64,000 nt of DNA, taken from SZUA-36 sp963759155. GTDB taxonomy: Bacteria > Pseudomonadota > Gammaproteobacteria > Xanthomonadales > SZUA-36. Location: NCBI GenBank assembly GCA_963759155.1, contig CAVWXX010000013.1, positions 186,001 to 250,000 of the forward strand. The letters are read 5' to 3'. A program made the translations under genes and the position numbers. The first letter of the stretch is position 1; each line of letters starts with the position of its first letter. A model generated the notes under the pieces. That model did no database searches. It saw only the letters and a list, made by a program, of their open reading frames with translations, and had not been told where the DNA came from. This document shows, piece after piece, positions 35,156 to 44,948 of the stretch.

Positions 35156-35321
35156 TAACAACGCCTCTTCTGACCGATCTATTTCTCCAGCGTTTAGTGT
35201 AACGCCTAAAACGGTCTCTTGCGAGTGCGGTTTTGTGTTTTTTAGACAAGGCACGCACTTGATTTTGAGTTAAAATGCAAGTGGGAATCATTTACCACTG
35301 TCAATAGGAAATGTTCAAAAA

Positions 35322-36137
35322 ATGATCAAGCTTTCATACCTGTCAGTTATCCGCTTTAGCGGTGTTGATGCCGGTAGCTTTTTACATAGTCAATTAAGTG
35401 CAGATGTACTGGGCCTTGCCAGCGGTGATTCAGGCTTTGCCTGCTATTGTGAACCGAAAGGCCGGGTGCTCAGTTTGATGCTGGTTTACAGAGATGATGA
35501 TAGTTATTTCATCATCATGTCGGCCAGGTTGGTATCGGCTGTCACCGACCGTCTGAAAATCTACGTGATGCGCTCAAAGGTCGAGATCGACATACTCAGC
35601 GACTACTCAGTATCGGGTAAACCGGCAAATGATGATCAGCTACCAGCCACGGATTCAGGCAAGGTGATCGTATTGCCAGGTAAGTCTCAATGCCTGGTGG
35701 TAACGCCAAGTGACAATTCCGGGGAAGGAGACGCAACCTTGCAAGCGGAATGGAGGATTTCGGAACTGCAAAACGGTATCAGCTGGCTCAGCCCCGAAAC
35801 CAGCGGCCAGTTTTTGCCGCAAATGCTCGGCTATGAGGAGTTGGGCGCGGTGAATTACCGCAAGGGTTGTTATCCTGGACAGGAGATCGTTGCGAGAACG
35901 CACTACCTGGGAAAAGTTAAACGGCACCCTCGCCTGCTCGTTTGTCAATTGCCCGTTTGCCCAAACCCAATGGATAAAGTTGAGTTAATCAGTGATCAAC
36001 AGGCTTTTGATGCAGTCGTCGCGGATTGTGAATCAAGCGCTGATGGAATGATGTACTTGTTGCTTGTCACGCGCATGGCGCCGGAACTGCCTGTCCAGCA
36101 AATCAATTACCTGGAAAACAGCGCGGAAATCTACTGA
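35322..36137 (+). CDS. ygfZ: YgfZ/GcvT-like folate-binding protein
   Basis: 271 residues, somewhat shorter than the Escherichia coli protein. The family signature KGCYPGQEIVART appears near residue 186, with the conserved Cys and the LSY-x-VIRFSG-x-DAGSFLHSQLSADV N-terminus. YgfZ uses tetrahydrofolate and takes part in repair or assembly of some iron-sulfur enzymes and in tRNA thiolation. AGGA lies about 12 bases before ATG 35322. It is divergent from the sdh operon; since succinate dehydrogenase is an iron-sulfur enzyme, the adjacency fits. Confidence 0.9.
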   Translation: MIKLSYLSVIRFSGVDAGSFLHSQLSADVLGLASGDSGFACYCEPKGRVLSLMLVYRDDDSYFIIMSARLVSAVTDRLKIYVMRSKVEIDILSDYSVSGKPANDDQLPATDSGKVIVLPGKSQCLVVTPSDNSGEGDATLQAEWRISELQNGISWLSPETSGQFLPQMLGYEELGAVNYRKGCYPGQEIVARTHYLGKVKRHPRLLVCQLPVCPNPMDKVELISDQQAFDAVVADCESSADGMMYLLLVTRMAPELPVQQINYLENSAEIY

Positions 36138-36161
36138 CGCTTGTATTGAGCGTGTTACCGG

Positions 36162-36180
36162 GCCCAGCTCAAACCTGGGC
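36162..36180. terminator. Possible hairpin between convergent ygfZ and methyltransferase genes
   Basis: GCCCAG and CTGGGC form a 6-bp stem around a 7-base loop at the point where the two genes converge; it overlaps the last codons of the minus-strand gene. There is no T run, so this is only a weak candidate. Confidence 0.3.
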
Positions 36181-37020
36181 AACGATATAGCATACCCAAC
36201 CGGGATCGGCATCACCGATTTCGGCGGGTGTATAAATACCGTTACCCTCATTTTTTTCCACATCTGTGCCTTCCCAGTAGATATCGACCTGTGAGAAACC
36301 AGCTTCATACAGTAGCTCACGAATCTCCGGTAAGGTCCATAAACGCCAGACATAGTCGAACGCCCTGTCCAAACGCGACCCGTCTGGAAATTCAAAATGA
36401 ATTTGGCAGTTCATGCATGAATCGATGGGGTTAAAAGACACCTGGTCCCAAATATAAGTGAAATCGTTGCCGTTTTCGTCCTGACACTCACGTGATTCAG
36501 TCAACACCATCGGCGCCTCGTACCCGCCATAGGCATCCAGGAAGAAGATACCGTCTGACACCAGGCCGTCAAGGGCATTTATGAAGTATTCGCGCAGGGC
36601 ATCACGTGTCAGAAACAGGTAATAGCTGAAGTTCATCGCCAGGATGATGTCGGCAGGACCGGGCCGAGATTGCAGCACGTTCTCGTTCAGAAGTTCGATG
36701 CGTTCCTGCTGTTCCCCATCAAGTTGAGCCAGCCTGTTCTGACGGCCCCATTCAAGCACCTCGCTATCAAGGTCAACACCCACGGCTTGGTGGTCGTCAT
36801 CGCGAACCACCCACTCGCAAGCGGTATTGGCTGTGCCGCAGAAGTCCTCACGCAAAAAAACCGCTGGACGGTGACGAAGCTCAGACCAGGTCTGCTCAAC
36901 AAAGTCAATCTCACTTTCAACGTCCTGAACCGCCGCTTCGTAAAGCAGATGTAGATCTGCCTGGGCTGAAAGTGCCTGGGGGGACTCAGGATCCGATGCT
37001 TTGATATTTTTCCGAAACAT
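36169..37020 (-). CDS. Class I SAM-dependent methyltransferase
   Basis: 283 residues. A Rossmann-type methyltransferase with a modified motif I: LREDFCGTANTACEW in place of a Gly-rich loop, then AVGVDLDSEVLEWGR (acidic end of strand 2), an ILAMNFSYYLFL motif IV region and DGIFFLDAYGG. The C-terminal part is rich in aromatic and acidic residues. The substrate is unknown. The gene starts inside the end of ispG and is probably co-transcribed with it; no functional link is evident. Confidence 0.75.
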   Translation of the reverse strand: MFRKNIKASDPESPQALSAQADLHLLYEAAVQDVESEIDFVEQTWSELRHRPAVFLREDFCGTANTACEWVVRDDDHQAVGVDLDSEVLEWGRQNRLAQLDGEQQERIELLNENVLQSRPGPADIILAMNFSYYLFLTRDALREYFINALDGLVSDGIFFLDAYGGYEAPMVLTESRECQDENGNDFTYIWDQVSFNPIDSCMNCQIHFEFPDGSRLDRAFDYVWRLWTLPEIRELLYEAGFSQVDIYWEGTDVEKNEGNGIYTPAEIGDADPGWVCYIVAQV

Positions 37021-38224
37021 ACTTATCGATCAATGCCAAAAAATCTGCAGTCAGGTCATCGCCCCTGAGTGTGGCGGCCTTGACCCCATCGATAAATACC
37101 GGTGCAACCGGCGACTCGCCCGTACCGGGCAGGCTGATGCCGATATTGGCCTGCCGGCTTTCTCCCGGGCCATTAACGATACAACCCATGACGGCCAGGT
37201 TCAGGTTTTCCACACCTTCATAGCGCAGTTTCCACTCTGGCATCCGTTCACGAACATGATTGGTCACATCAAGGGCGAGTGACTGGAAATAGGTGCTGGT
37301 GGTCCGGCCACAGCCGGGACAGGCGGTCACCATCGGTGAGAAGGCCCGTAGCCCCATGCTTTGCAACAACTCCTGGGCAACGATCACCTCGTCGTTGCGT
37401 GACTGGCCCGGTTCCGGTGTCAGTGAAATCCGGATCGTGTCACCGATGCCCTGTTGTAACAATACGGCCAGTGCAGCAGTCGAAGAAACAATTCCCTTGC
37501 TGCCCATACCCGCCTCGGTCAAACCCAGGTGCAGGGGGTAATCACAACGCCCGGCCAAATCACTGTAAACGCGAATCAGATCCTGTACACCACTCACTTT
37601 GCAGGACAGGATGATCCGGTTATGGGCCAAACCCAGTTCTTCGGCCTGTTGTGCACTCTCAAGCGCCGACCTGACCAGCGCTTCGCGCATGACGGCATCC
37701 GCCGGGCGCGGGGAACTGCTTTTTCCATTCAGGTCCATCAGATGTGCCAGCAGACGTTGATCCAGGCTGCCCCAATTGACACCGATCCGCACCGGCTTGT
37801 CATGTTCAATGGCGAGCCCGACGATGGTTGCGAACTGATCGTCGCGCTTTTTTCCAAAACCTACATTTCCCGGGTTGATTCGATACTTGGCCAGTAAACG
37901 GGCGCATTCGGGGTACTGCTGCAAAAGGTGATGACCGTTGTAATGAAAATCACCGACAACCGGCACCTCACAGGACATCATCTCCAGGCGTTCCATGATG
38001 CCAGCCACGGATGCAGCTGCATTTTCGGTGTTGACGGTAATACGCACCATCTCCGATCCGGCACGTGCCAGTTCAGCAATCTGCGTGGCCGTCGCCTTGA
38101 TGTTTTCAGTATCGGTATTGGTCATGGATTGCACCACCACCGGATGTGCAGAACCGATCAATACACCGCCGACATTGACCGTCGGTGACGGCCGTCTTGT
38201 CTGAATTTCGGTTTCTGAATTCAT
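36986..38224 (-). CDS. ispG: 4-hydroxy-3-methylbut-2-en-1-yl diphosphate synthase IspG
   Basis: 412 residues. N-terminal TIM-barrel with GSAHPVVVQSMTNTDT, and a C-terminal cluster domain with CPGCGRT and NLAVMGCIVNGPGES supplying the Cys ligands of the 4Fe-4S cluster. It catalyses the reductive ring opening of MEcPP in the MEP isoprenoid pathway. It lies just after pgsA. Confidence 0.97.
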   Translation of the reverse strand: MNSETEIQTRRPSPTVNVGGVLIGSAHPVVVQSMTNTDTENIKATATQIAELARAGSEMVRITVNTENAAASVAGIMERLEMMSCEVPVVGDFHYNGHHLLQQYPECARLLAKYRINPGNVGFGKKRDDQFATIVGLAIEHDKPVRIGVNWGSLDQRLLAHLMDLNGKSSSPRPADAVMREALVRSALESAQQAEELGLAHNRIILSCKVSGVQDLIRVYSDLAGRCDYPLHLGLTEAGMGSKGIVSSTAALAVLLQQGIGDTIRISLTPEPGQSRNDEVIVAQELLQSMGLRAFSPMVTACPGCGRTTSTYFQSLALDVTNHVRERMPEWKLRYEGVENLNLAVMGCIVNGPGESRQANIGISLPGTGESPVAPVFIDGVKAATLRGDDLTADFLALIDKYVSEKYQSIGS

Positions 38225-38230
38225 GTTGTT

Positions 38231-38839
38231 TCAGCTCTCAGAAGTCTTTTCATCCGAAGGCTGGTTGCCTTCACGGCTCATGACGGGCCAGGCTGCATGC
38301 AGGTATTCCCACATCGACCAGAGGGTTAATGCAGCGGCGAGATAAAGCAGCATCTCACCGACGAGTGCAACGGGAAGACCAAACAGGTCATATTCATATA
38401 ACAGGCAACTGATGGCTGTCATCTGGAAAATCGTTTTGAATTTACCCAGAACCCCGACTTTGACCGTGCCACTTTCCCCCATTTCAGACATCCACTCCCT
38501 GAGTGCGGAAATTGCGATCTCACGTCCAATAATAATGGCTGCCGCCAGGGTCAGAAATATTTCCGGAAAGACGATGGGAGGTGGTACATGTACCATCAAT
38601 ACCAGCGCAGTGGCCACCATCAACTTGTCGGCCACCGGGTCAAGGAATGCGCCAAAGGCCGACATTAAACCCATGCGGCGCGCCAGGTAACCATCCAGCC
38701 AGTCAGTAATCGCTGCCAGGATGAAAACTGCAGCGGTTGCCAGTGGAGCCCACACGTAGGGCAAATAGAAAAACAGGACCAGCACAGGAATCAGCGCGAT
38801 ACGCATCAGCGTCAGGATCATCGGAAATGTCATTTTCAT
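38231..38839 (-). CDS. pgsA: CDP-diacylglycerol-glycerol-3-phosphate 3-phosphatidyltransferase
   Basis: 202 residues, about five membrane helices. The CDP-alcohol phosphotransferase motif is complete: DWLDGYLARR, then GAFLDPVADK, with all four Asp and the Gly/Arg positions. It makes phosphatidylglycerophosphate in the inner membrane. It lies about 200 bases after uvrC; the gap has no gene or clear hairpin. Confidence 0.95.
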   Translation of the reverse strand: MKMTFPMILTLMRIALIPVLVLFFYLPYVWAPLATAAVFILAAITDWLDGYLARRMGLMSAFGAFLDPVADKLMVATALVLMVHVPPPIVFPEIFLTLAAAIIIGREIAISALREWMSEMGESGTVKVGVLGKFKTIFQMTAISCLLYEYDLFGLPVALVGEMLLYLAAALTLWSMWEYLHAAWPVMSREGNQPSDEKTSES

Positions 38840-39040
38840 CGATTCAGTCCGGTCAGAGTCAAGCGGGTATTATCGCAGACAGGGGGGCTTTTTTGCAGGT
38901 TTAAATCAATAACATAATTCCAGGCCTTTTTAGACACATATGTGGAGTGCCGGGGAAGTGATAAGCCCTGGAAAATAACGGCTGCAAAGCAGAGCTGAGC
39001 CGCGGAGAAAGGATGGAACACCCCTTGCAAAACCTTGTAC

Positions 39041-40876
39041 TTAATGGAGTGCTTTAAAAATCCGCTCAGCCAACTGCCGGTTGATTCCCGGGATACCTGC
39101 CAACTCTTCGACACCGGCCTTGCGAACCCCCTGCAAGCCGCCGAAATGGGTCAATAGCGCCCTTCGTCTACGCGCTCCAACACCACTGATGTCCTCCAGC
39201 ACCGAATGGACGGCTGCCTTTTGCCTGCGGCCACGATGTCCGGTGATAGCGAAACGATGGGCTTCGTCCCGGACTTGCTGAACCAGGTGCGAGGCTGGAG
39301 ATTCCGGCCCCGGTTGCAGACTGTGCGGCGCCACCGGCAGCACCCACTCCTCGTACCCTGCCCGCCTTGATGGGCCTTTGGCCACACCCATAAGCGGGAT
39401 ATCGTTAAGTCCGCAATCAGCAAGAACCTCCATTGCGATACCCAGTTGCCCCTTGCCGCCGTCGACAAGGATAAGGTCAGGCATGTGTCCATCTTCTTTT
39501 TGAAGTTTTCGATACCTGCGGTTTAACACCTCACGCATCGCCGCATAGTCGTCACCGGGTTCAAACCCCGTCAGGTTGTAACGCCGGTAGCGGGATTTAA
39601 CCGGTCCCTCAACACCAAACACCACGCAGGACGCGACGGTCTTGTGACCGGACGTATGTGAAATATCAAAACACTCTATTGTCCGGGGCGGGTCTTCCAT
39701 CTCGAGCAAGACCGCCAATGCATCAAACTGTGCGTCCAGCCGGGAAGATTCCGTACTGCGCATATGCAATGCATTGAGCGCGTTCCTGTGCGCCAGTTCC
39801 AGCCATTGTTTGCGGTGACTGCGCGGATGTGATTGCATCCTGACTTTCCGACCGCTTCGTTCACTGAAAACGGATTCGAAAAGCGCCTGTTGTTCCACCG
39901 TATGGGAAATGATTAATTCTGCGGGCGGTTTACGTTCCCGGTAATACTGGCCAAGAAAGGCCTGCAGAATTTCCGCGTCGCCATGACCCTCAGATTGTGC
40001 AGGGAAGTAATCACGCTGCCCAAGACTGCGTCCGCCGCGAACAGAAATAACCTCGATAGCACAGCTACGCTGAAACCGGGCAAGCGCAATAATATCCAGG
40101 TCGCCATTACCGGCAGAGACAAACTGGCGGGCCTGCATCTGCTTGAGGTGATTGATCTGGTCCCGGTAGTGCGCCGCCTGTTCATAATGCTGCAAAGCTG
40201 CAGCGCTCTCCATACGCTTGATAAGCCGCTCAATGACCTTTTGACTTTGGCCCCGCAGGAATAACAGGGCATCATCTACCTGTCCGGCATACTCTGAGAC
40301 GCTGACCTTCCCCACACATGGCGCGGTGCAACGCTTTATCTGGTATTGCAAACAGGGCCGTGTGCGGTGACTGAAATAGCTGTCCTCACAGTTTCGCAAA
40401 AGAAAAAGCTTTTGGATCAGGTTGATACTCTCCCTTACTGAACTGGCGGACGGATAGGGGCCGAGATATTGCTTGTCCTTGTCCTTGCCGCCGCGGTGAA
40501 AGGCAATCCGTGGATAGTCGTGATTGGTACCCAGCATAACCCATGGGTAGCTTTTGTCATCCCTGAGAAGTACGTTATAGCGGGGCTTGAGAGACTTGAT
40601 CCACTCGTTCTCAAGTAACAGGGCCTCAGCTTCGGTGCGGGTAAGACTGACTTCGATGGATTGAATCCGCGCCACCATCCGCATAATTCGTTCAATTTTT
40701 GGCCGGGCATCAAAATAGCTCGAGACCCTTTTCCGCAAATTGGCGGCCTTGCCGACATACAGGGCGACCCCATCCGAATCACGCATCAGGTAAACACCGG
40801 GACCGGCGGACAAGCGACGTGCAAACTTCTTGCCGTCGAAATCCGTTTCAGGCTGTTTCTGCTGCTTGCCTGCCAC
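39041..40876 (-). CDS. uvrC: Excinuclease ABC subunit C
   Basis: 611 residues, starting with GTG 40876 that shares a base with the stop of the phosphatase gene. N-terminal GIY-YIG nuclease (GPGVYLMRDSDG, LYVGKAANLRKRV), a Cys-containing segment, a UVR segment, an RNase H-like C-terminal nuclease with ECFDISHTSG and VDGGKGQLG, and helix-hairpin-helix motifs at the end (ISGVGARRRRALL, GIPGINRQLA). It makes both incisions in nucleotide excision repair. In many gammaproteobacteria uvrY/gacA precedes uvrC; here it does not. Confidence 0.97.
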   Translation of the reverse strand: MAGKQQKQPETDFDGKKFARRLSAGPGVYLMRDSDGVALYVGKAANLRKRVSSYFDARPKIERIMRMVARIQSIEVSLTRTEAEALLLENEWIKSLKPRYNVLLRDDKSYPWVMLGTNHDYPRIAFHRGGKDKDKQYLGPYPSASSVRESINLIQKLFLLRNCEDSYFSHRTRPCLQYQIKRCTAPCVGKVSVSEYAGQVDDALLFLRGQSQKVIERLIKRMESAAALQHYEQAAHYRDQINHLKQMQARQFVSAGNGDLDIIALARFQRSCAIEVISVRGGRSLGQRDYFPAQSEGHGDAEILQAFLGQYYRERKPPAELIISHTVEQQALFESVFSERSGRKVRMQSHPRSHRKQWLELAHRNALNALHMRSTESSRLDAQFDALAVLLEMEDPPRTIECFDISHTSGHKTVASCVVFGVEGPVKSRYRRYNLTGFEPGDDYAAMREVLNRRYRKLQKEDGHMPDLILVDGGKGQLGIAMEVLADCGLNDIPLMGVAKGPSRRAGYEEWVLPVAPHSLQPGPESPASHLVQQVRDEAHRFAITGHRGRRQKAAVHSVLEDISGVGARRRRALLTHFGGLQGVRKAGVEELAGIPGINRQLAERIFKALH

Positions 40877-41352
40877 TATTGACCCAGACGGCCCTCAACA
40901 TCTTTCATTAACCCGCGTGTAGCGGCATCCAGCAATTTGCACATATAGTTGAAACCATCCATGCCGCCATAATACGGATCGGGCACATCTTCCGGCTGAG
41001 CCTGTGGGTGAAACTCCATCATCATATGCAGGCTGGCTTTCGAACCCTCGGGCTGAATAGCCTTCAGGTCTTCGAAATTGCTACGATCCATCGCAATGAT
41101 CAGGTCATAGTCGTCGAAATCAGATGCACTGACCCGGCGTGCGCGCAGATGTCCGATGTCCACATCAAAGTCCTGCGCGGTTGCAACCGCCCTCGGGTCG
41201 GGAGAGTGGCCGACGTGGTAACCATGGGTTCCCGCAGAATCAATTGAAACCCGGTCTTTGTATTCAGAACGTTTCAGTGCATTCGCGAAAAAGCCTTCTG
41301 CGGAGGGTGATCTGCAAATATTTCCCATGCATACAAATAGTATATTAATCAT
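40876..41352 (-). CDS. Low-molecular-weight protein-tyrosine phosphatase
   Basis: 158 residues. The P-loop C-x5-R-S is seen as VCMGNICRSPSAEG, and the general-acid Asp in VPDPYYGG. It removes phosphate from tyrosine, often on polysaccharide-related kinases; no tyrosine kinase gene lies nearby. It follows kdsB by 15 bases and its stop overlaps the uvrC start. Confidence 0.9.
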   Translation of the reverse strand: MINILFVCMGNICRSPSAEGFFANALKRSEYKDRVSIDSAGTHGYHVGHSPDPRAVATAQDFDVDIGHLRARRVSASDFDDYDLIIAMDRSNFEDLKAIQPEGSKASLHMMMEFHPQAQPEDVPDPYYGGMDGFNYMCKLLDAATRGLMKDVEGRLGQ

Positions 41353-41367
41353 AATATTATAGTCTTT

Positions 41368-42150
41368 TTATAAGGTTTTACTTTCAATTATTTTTCGTAC
41401 CCGTTGCAGATCATCTTCTGTATCGATGCCGGCGGGAATGAATTCACAGGCAGCGGCCATGGCGATTCGACCACCCTGCTCCATGATACGCAACTGTTCC
41501 AGTCGCTCATTTAATTCCAGAGGCGTCGGCGCACAGTCGGTGTAGTGGCGCAAGGCCGCCAGGCGGTAAGCATACAGACCCAGGTGTCGTTTCCACTCCA
41601 CACCGGCCTCCAGCGCCTCTGTAATGGAAGCATGAGCGCGTGAGAAAGGTACCGCACTTCTGCTGAAATACAAGGCGCGGCCCAAGGTATCGGTAACGAC
41701 CTTAACCGCATTCGGGTTTTGCACTTCAGCCGCATCAGAGATCGGCCAATAAAGACTGGCAACCTCACAGTCCGGGCGTTGATCCAGCAGGGCTGCCACC
41801 TGGTCGAGACAGGCAGCGGGCATCAACGGCTCATCACCCTGCAGATTGACCACGAGGTGGTCATCCGGCCAGCCCAGCATTGTCGCGCATTCTGCAATTC
41901 TGTCGCTGCCACTCTGGTGTTGCGTGCCGGTCAATACCACACGGGCTCCGAATGATCTGGCGACGGTGACGATACGCTCATCATCCGTGGCAATAACCAC
42001 GGAAGCCGCCGACGACTCACAGGCCCTGTGCCAGACGTGTTGCAACAGGGTTCTCCCGTCCAGGTCCAGCAACACCTTGCCCGGCAACCGCTCCGAGGCA
42101 AAACGTGCGGGTATAACAATATGATAGGCACTCAAATTAGCCACGCTCAT
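41368..42150 (-). CDS. kdsB: 3-deoxy-manno-octulosonate cytidylyltransferase
   Basis: 260 residues. The nucleotidyltransferase start IPARFASERLPGKVL, the VVNLQGDEPLMP metal/substrate site and a Tyr/Arg-rich C-terminal part identify KdsB. It makes CMP-Kdo for lipopolysaccharide core assembly. Starts within the lpxK end (4-base overlap), as part of the lipid A/Kdo operon. Confidence 0.96.
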   Translation of the reverse strand: MSVANLSAYHIVIPARFASERLPGKVLLDLDGRTLLQHVWHRACESSAASVVIATDDERIVTVARSFGARVVLTGTQHQSGSDRIAECATMLGWPDDHLVVNLQGDEPLMPAACLDQVAALLDQRPDCEVASLYWPISDAAEVQNPNAVKVVTDTLGRALYFSRSAVPFSRAHASITEALEAGVEWKRHLGLYAYRLAALRHYTDCAPTPLELNERLEQLRIMEQGGRIAMAAACEFIPAGIDTEDDLQRVRKIIESKTL

Positions 42151-43169
42151 TTACATTCCTTCATTAAACCCTGCAGATGCTGCTTGAAAGTCGCTTCAAA
42201 GCTTGCGTCCAAATGCGTATCAACCGGCACATACCAGGCATTCTTCAGCCCAAGGGAACGACACTTCACTGCATCTTTTTCCGTCATGATAATAGCTGAG
42301 CCGGTTTCTGCCAGTTCAAAATCTTTTAGGGAAAATCGATGGTGATCCGCAAACGCATGGTTTGTCGTCACAATCTGCAGTGATGCCAGCATGTTGAAGA
42401 AACGTTGAGGATGACCGATACCGGCCATGGCATGAACCTTCTTTCCGCTGTGGTTTTGCCGGAATTGCGCTACTGACATGACGCTTGAATCATCCAGTGA
42501 ACGCAGGCTGTCACCCGTTAATTGCATGACGTTCACTGCCAGGTCTTCCGGTTTGTCTGCCCAGACACCATTGGTCACGACATAATCAACCTGCCTGAGA
42601 CGCCCGGCGGGTTCACGCAGCGGCCCTGCAGGCAGGAGGTGTCCGTTTCCCAGGCCCCGCTCACCATCCACCACGCAAATATCCATGTCCCTATCCAAAT
42701 TCGCTTGCTGAAGACCATCATCACAGATCAGCAAGTCCACACCCATGTCATCGAGTTTTCTGATCGCATCACAACGCCGCGCGGCAACCACCACCGGGAC
42801 ACCGGTACGTATGGCAAGCAATACCGGTTCATCACCACATTCACGGGTATCACTATCTGCTTGAACCAGCAGGGTTTGCTTGCCTTGTCTGCCATAACCG
42901 GTACTGACAATACCGGGCTTGCAGTTCAGTTCCGCTGCAAGTTGACACAAACGTATTACCAGCGGGGTTTTACCACTGCCACCCGTGGTGATGTTGCCCA
43001 CAACAATCAGCGGTAAGGCTGAGCGACAGGACGAATCTCCGCTTTCTTTCTTCTTTTGTTCATGGTTGAAGGCAGCACGGTAGACCGGCTCCAGCATACG
43101 CAAATACCAGGGCGGCTGGTGTGTTTCATACCATTGCCTGAGAATCCAATGTTCGATACCTGCACGCAT
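42147..43169 (-). CDS. lpxK: Tetraacyldisaccharide 4'-kinase
   Basis: 340 residues. An N-terminal hydrophobic/basic surface, the P-loop VGNITTGGSGKTPLVI and the LLICDDGLQ segment match LpxK. It phosphorylates the lipid A precursor at the 4' position at the inner membrane. It follows msbA by 7 bases. Confidence 0.96.
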   Translation of the reverse strand: MRAGIEHWILRQWYETHQPPWYLRMLEPVYRAAFNHEQKKKESGDSSCRSALPLIVVGNITTGGSGKTPLVIRLCQLAAELNCKPGIVSTGYGRQGKQTLLVQADSDTRECGDEPVLLAIRTGVPVVVAARRCDAIRKLDDMGVDLLICDDGLQQANLDRDMDICVVDGERGLGNGHLLPAGPLREPAGRLRQVDYVVTNGVWADKPEDLAVNVMQLTGDSLRSLDDSSVMSVAQFRQNHSGKKVHAMAGIGHPQRFFNMLASLQIVTTNHAFADHHRFSLKDFELAETGSAIIMTEKDAVKCRSLGLKNAWYVPVDTHLDASFEATFKQHLQGLMKECK

Positions 43170-43176
43170 GACGGAG

Positions 43177-44946
43177 TTAAGTCACTACCTGGTCCTGGTC
43201 TTCAAACTGGGTATGATACAAACGGGCGTAGGCACCATCTTTTGCGAGCAGTTCGGCATGGGTACCCTGCTCTATCACTTTGCCTGCACCCAGCACGACG
43301 ACCTGGTCGGCGTTCTCAATGGTGGACAGGCGGTGAGCAATCACCAGTGTCGTGCGCCCTTTCATGACTTCTTTTAATGCATCCTGAATGGCACGTTCAG
43401 ATTCCGAATCCAACGCGGATGTCGCTTCATCAAGGATCAGGATAGGCGCGTCTTTCAGCAGGGCCCGGGCAATCGCCAGACGTTGACGTTGACCGCCGGA
43501 GAGCAAAGTGCCGGTCTCACCCAAGACGGTATCCAGACCTTCAGGAAGCTGATCAACAAACTCCATCGCATACGCTGCGGTCGCGGCGCGGGTAATAGCT
43601 TCACGATCAATACCTTCAAGCGCACCGTAGGCAATATTGCCGGCGATGGTGTCGTTGAAAAGCACCACGTCCTGGCTGACCAGGGCGATTTGCTTGCGCA
43701 GGTTAGCAAGTTGATAATCGACGAGTTCAACCCCGTCGAGCAGGATATGACCCTGGCTATAGTTATAGAAACGCGGCAACAGGCCAGCCAGTGTGGTCTT
43801 ACCACTGCCGCTTTGTCCGACCACCGCTGTCACGCTGCCTGCCGGAAAGTTCAGGCTGATATCATCCAGCACGGCCTGGTGACTGTTGTCATACTGAAAG
43901 CTGACATTTTTAAAATCAATCTCACCCCTGACACGTTCCGCACAGTGGTTTCCGCTATCCTTTTCTTTATCTGTATCAATAACGATAAAAATACTTTCGG
44001 CCGCTGCAATACCTTTTTGCATCTGCGACTGTACGTTTGTCAGCCGTTTTAAGGGTGGAATGGTTGCAATCATGGCAAAAAATATGGCGGTGAACGTCCC
44101 CGCTGTGATCTCATTCAACATCGCCGGGCGGGTTGCAACAATCATCAAAACCACCAGGGCAATACCGGCGGCAAACTGTACGATTGAAGAACTGAGCATA
44201 TGGGTTGCGACCATACGCATATGGAGTCGACGGGTTCTTTCATTGACACGGTCAAAACGCGCTTTTTCCGTGTCCTGCCCGAGAAACACCTTGACCACGC
44301 GTTGTCCGACAACCGCCTCTTCGGTCACATGTGCTACATCTCCCATGGAGTTCTGAATATTGCGCGAGATTTTTCGAAACTTGCGACTGATCACGGTCAC
44401 TACCAGCGAAATGACAGGTATCAGTATCAACAGGACCGCTGTCAGGCGGGCATTGGTAGTGAGCATCAAAATAGCCAGGTAAATCAGCAGCAGGATATCC
44501 CTGAACGCCGAAATGACGGCCTTGGTTGCGGCATGTGCAACCTGCTCGCTGTTATAGGCAAGTTTTGAGATCAACTGACCGGGAGAGTTGCGATCGTAAA
44601 ATGTCGCGGGCAGATGTAGATAACTGGCAAAGAGTTCCTTACGCAGATCGGCCACGACGCGCCTGCCGACCCACTCCATACCATATGCACCGGCGAAGTG
44701 ACCAATAATACGCACCATGACGACAGCCATGACGCCCGCCGCCAGCCACATGCCATAGGCCCCGTCCTTTTCAACAAACACACGGTCGATCAGGGGCTCA
44801 ACGAAACCGATGAATACAGCCTGCATGCCGGCATCAAGGCTGACACCGATCACCCCGATGACAAACATCAGCCAGTATTTTCTGGTGTAACCCCACAGGC
44901 GCTTATAGACGGCGCTTGCGGTAAAGGCCTCAGGTTTGTCAGGCAT
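43177..44946 (-). CDS. msbA: Lipid A export ATP-binding/permease protein MsbA
   Basis: 589 residues: six membrane helices in an ABC exporter domain, then a nucleotide-binding domain with Walker A GQSGSGKTTLA, signature LLSGGQRQRLAIA, Walker B ILILDEATSALD and the H-loop VIAHRLST. It flips lipid A core across the inner membrane. Together with lpxK, kdsB and the exbB/exbD pair it forms one minus-strand operon. Confidence 0.95.
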   Translation of the reverse strand: MPDKPEAFTASAVYKRLWGYTRKYWLMFVIGVIGVSLDAGMQAVFIGFVEPLIDRVFVEKDGAYGMWLAAGVMAVVMVRIIGHFAGAYGMEWVGRRVVADLRKELFASYLHLPATFYDRNSPGQLISKLAYNSEQVAHAATKAVISAFRDILLLIYLAILMLTTNARLTAVLLILIPVISLVVTVISRKFRKISRNIQNSMGDVAHVTEEAVVGQRVVKVFLGQDTEKARFDRVNERTRRLHMRMVATHMLSSSIVQFAAGIALVVLMIVATRPAMLNEITAGTFTAIFFAMIATIPPLKRLTNVQSQMQKGIAAAESIFIVIDTDKEKDSGNHCAERVRGEIDFKNVSFQYDNSHQAVLDDISLNFPAGSVTAVVGQSGSGKTTLAGLLPRFYNYSQGHILLDGVELVDYQLANLRKQIALVSQDVVLFNDTIAGNIAYGALEGIDREAITRAATAAYAMEFVDQLPEGLDTVLGETGTLLSGGQRQRLAIARALLKDAPILILDEATSALDSESERAIQDALKEVMKGRTTLVIAHRLSTIENADQVVVLGAGKVIEQGTHAELLAKDGAYARLYHTQFEDQDQVVT

Positions 44947-44948
44947 TA

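Noticed and set aside
38840..39040. Gene between uvrC and pgsA
   Set aside because: The open frame crossing this gap is a shadow extending into the uvrC end; about 200 bases appear to be simple intergenic DNA.
40876..41352. uvrY/gacA gene next to uvrC
   Set aside because: Looked for because of the usual uvrY-uvrC-pgsA order. The upstream gene is a tyrosine phosphatase instead.
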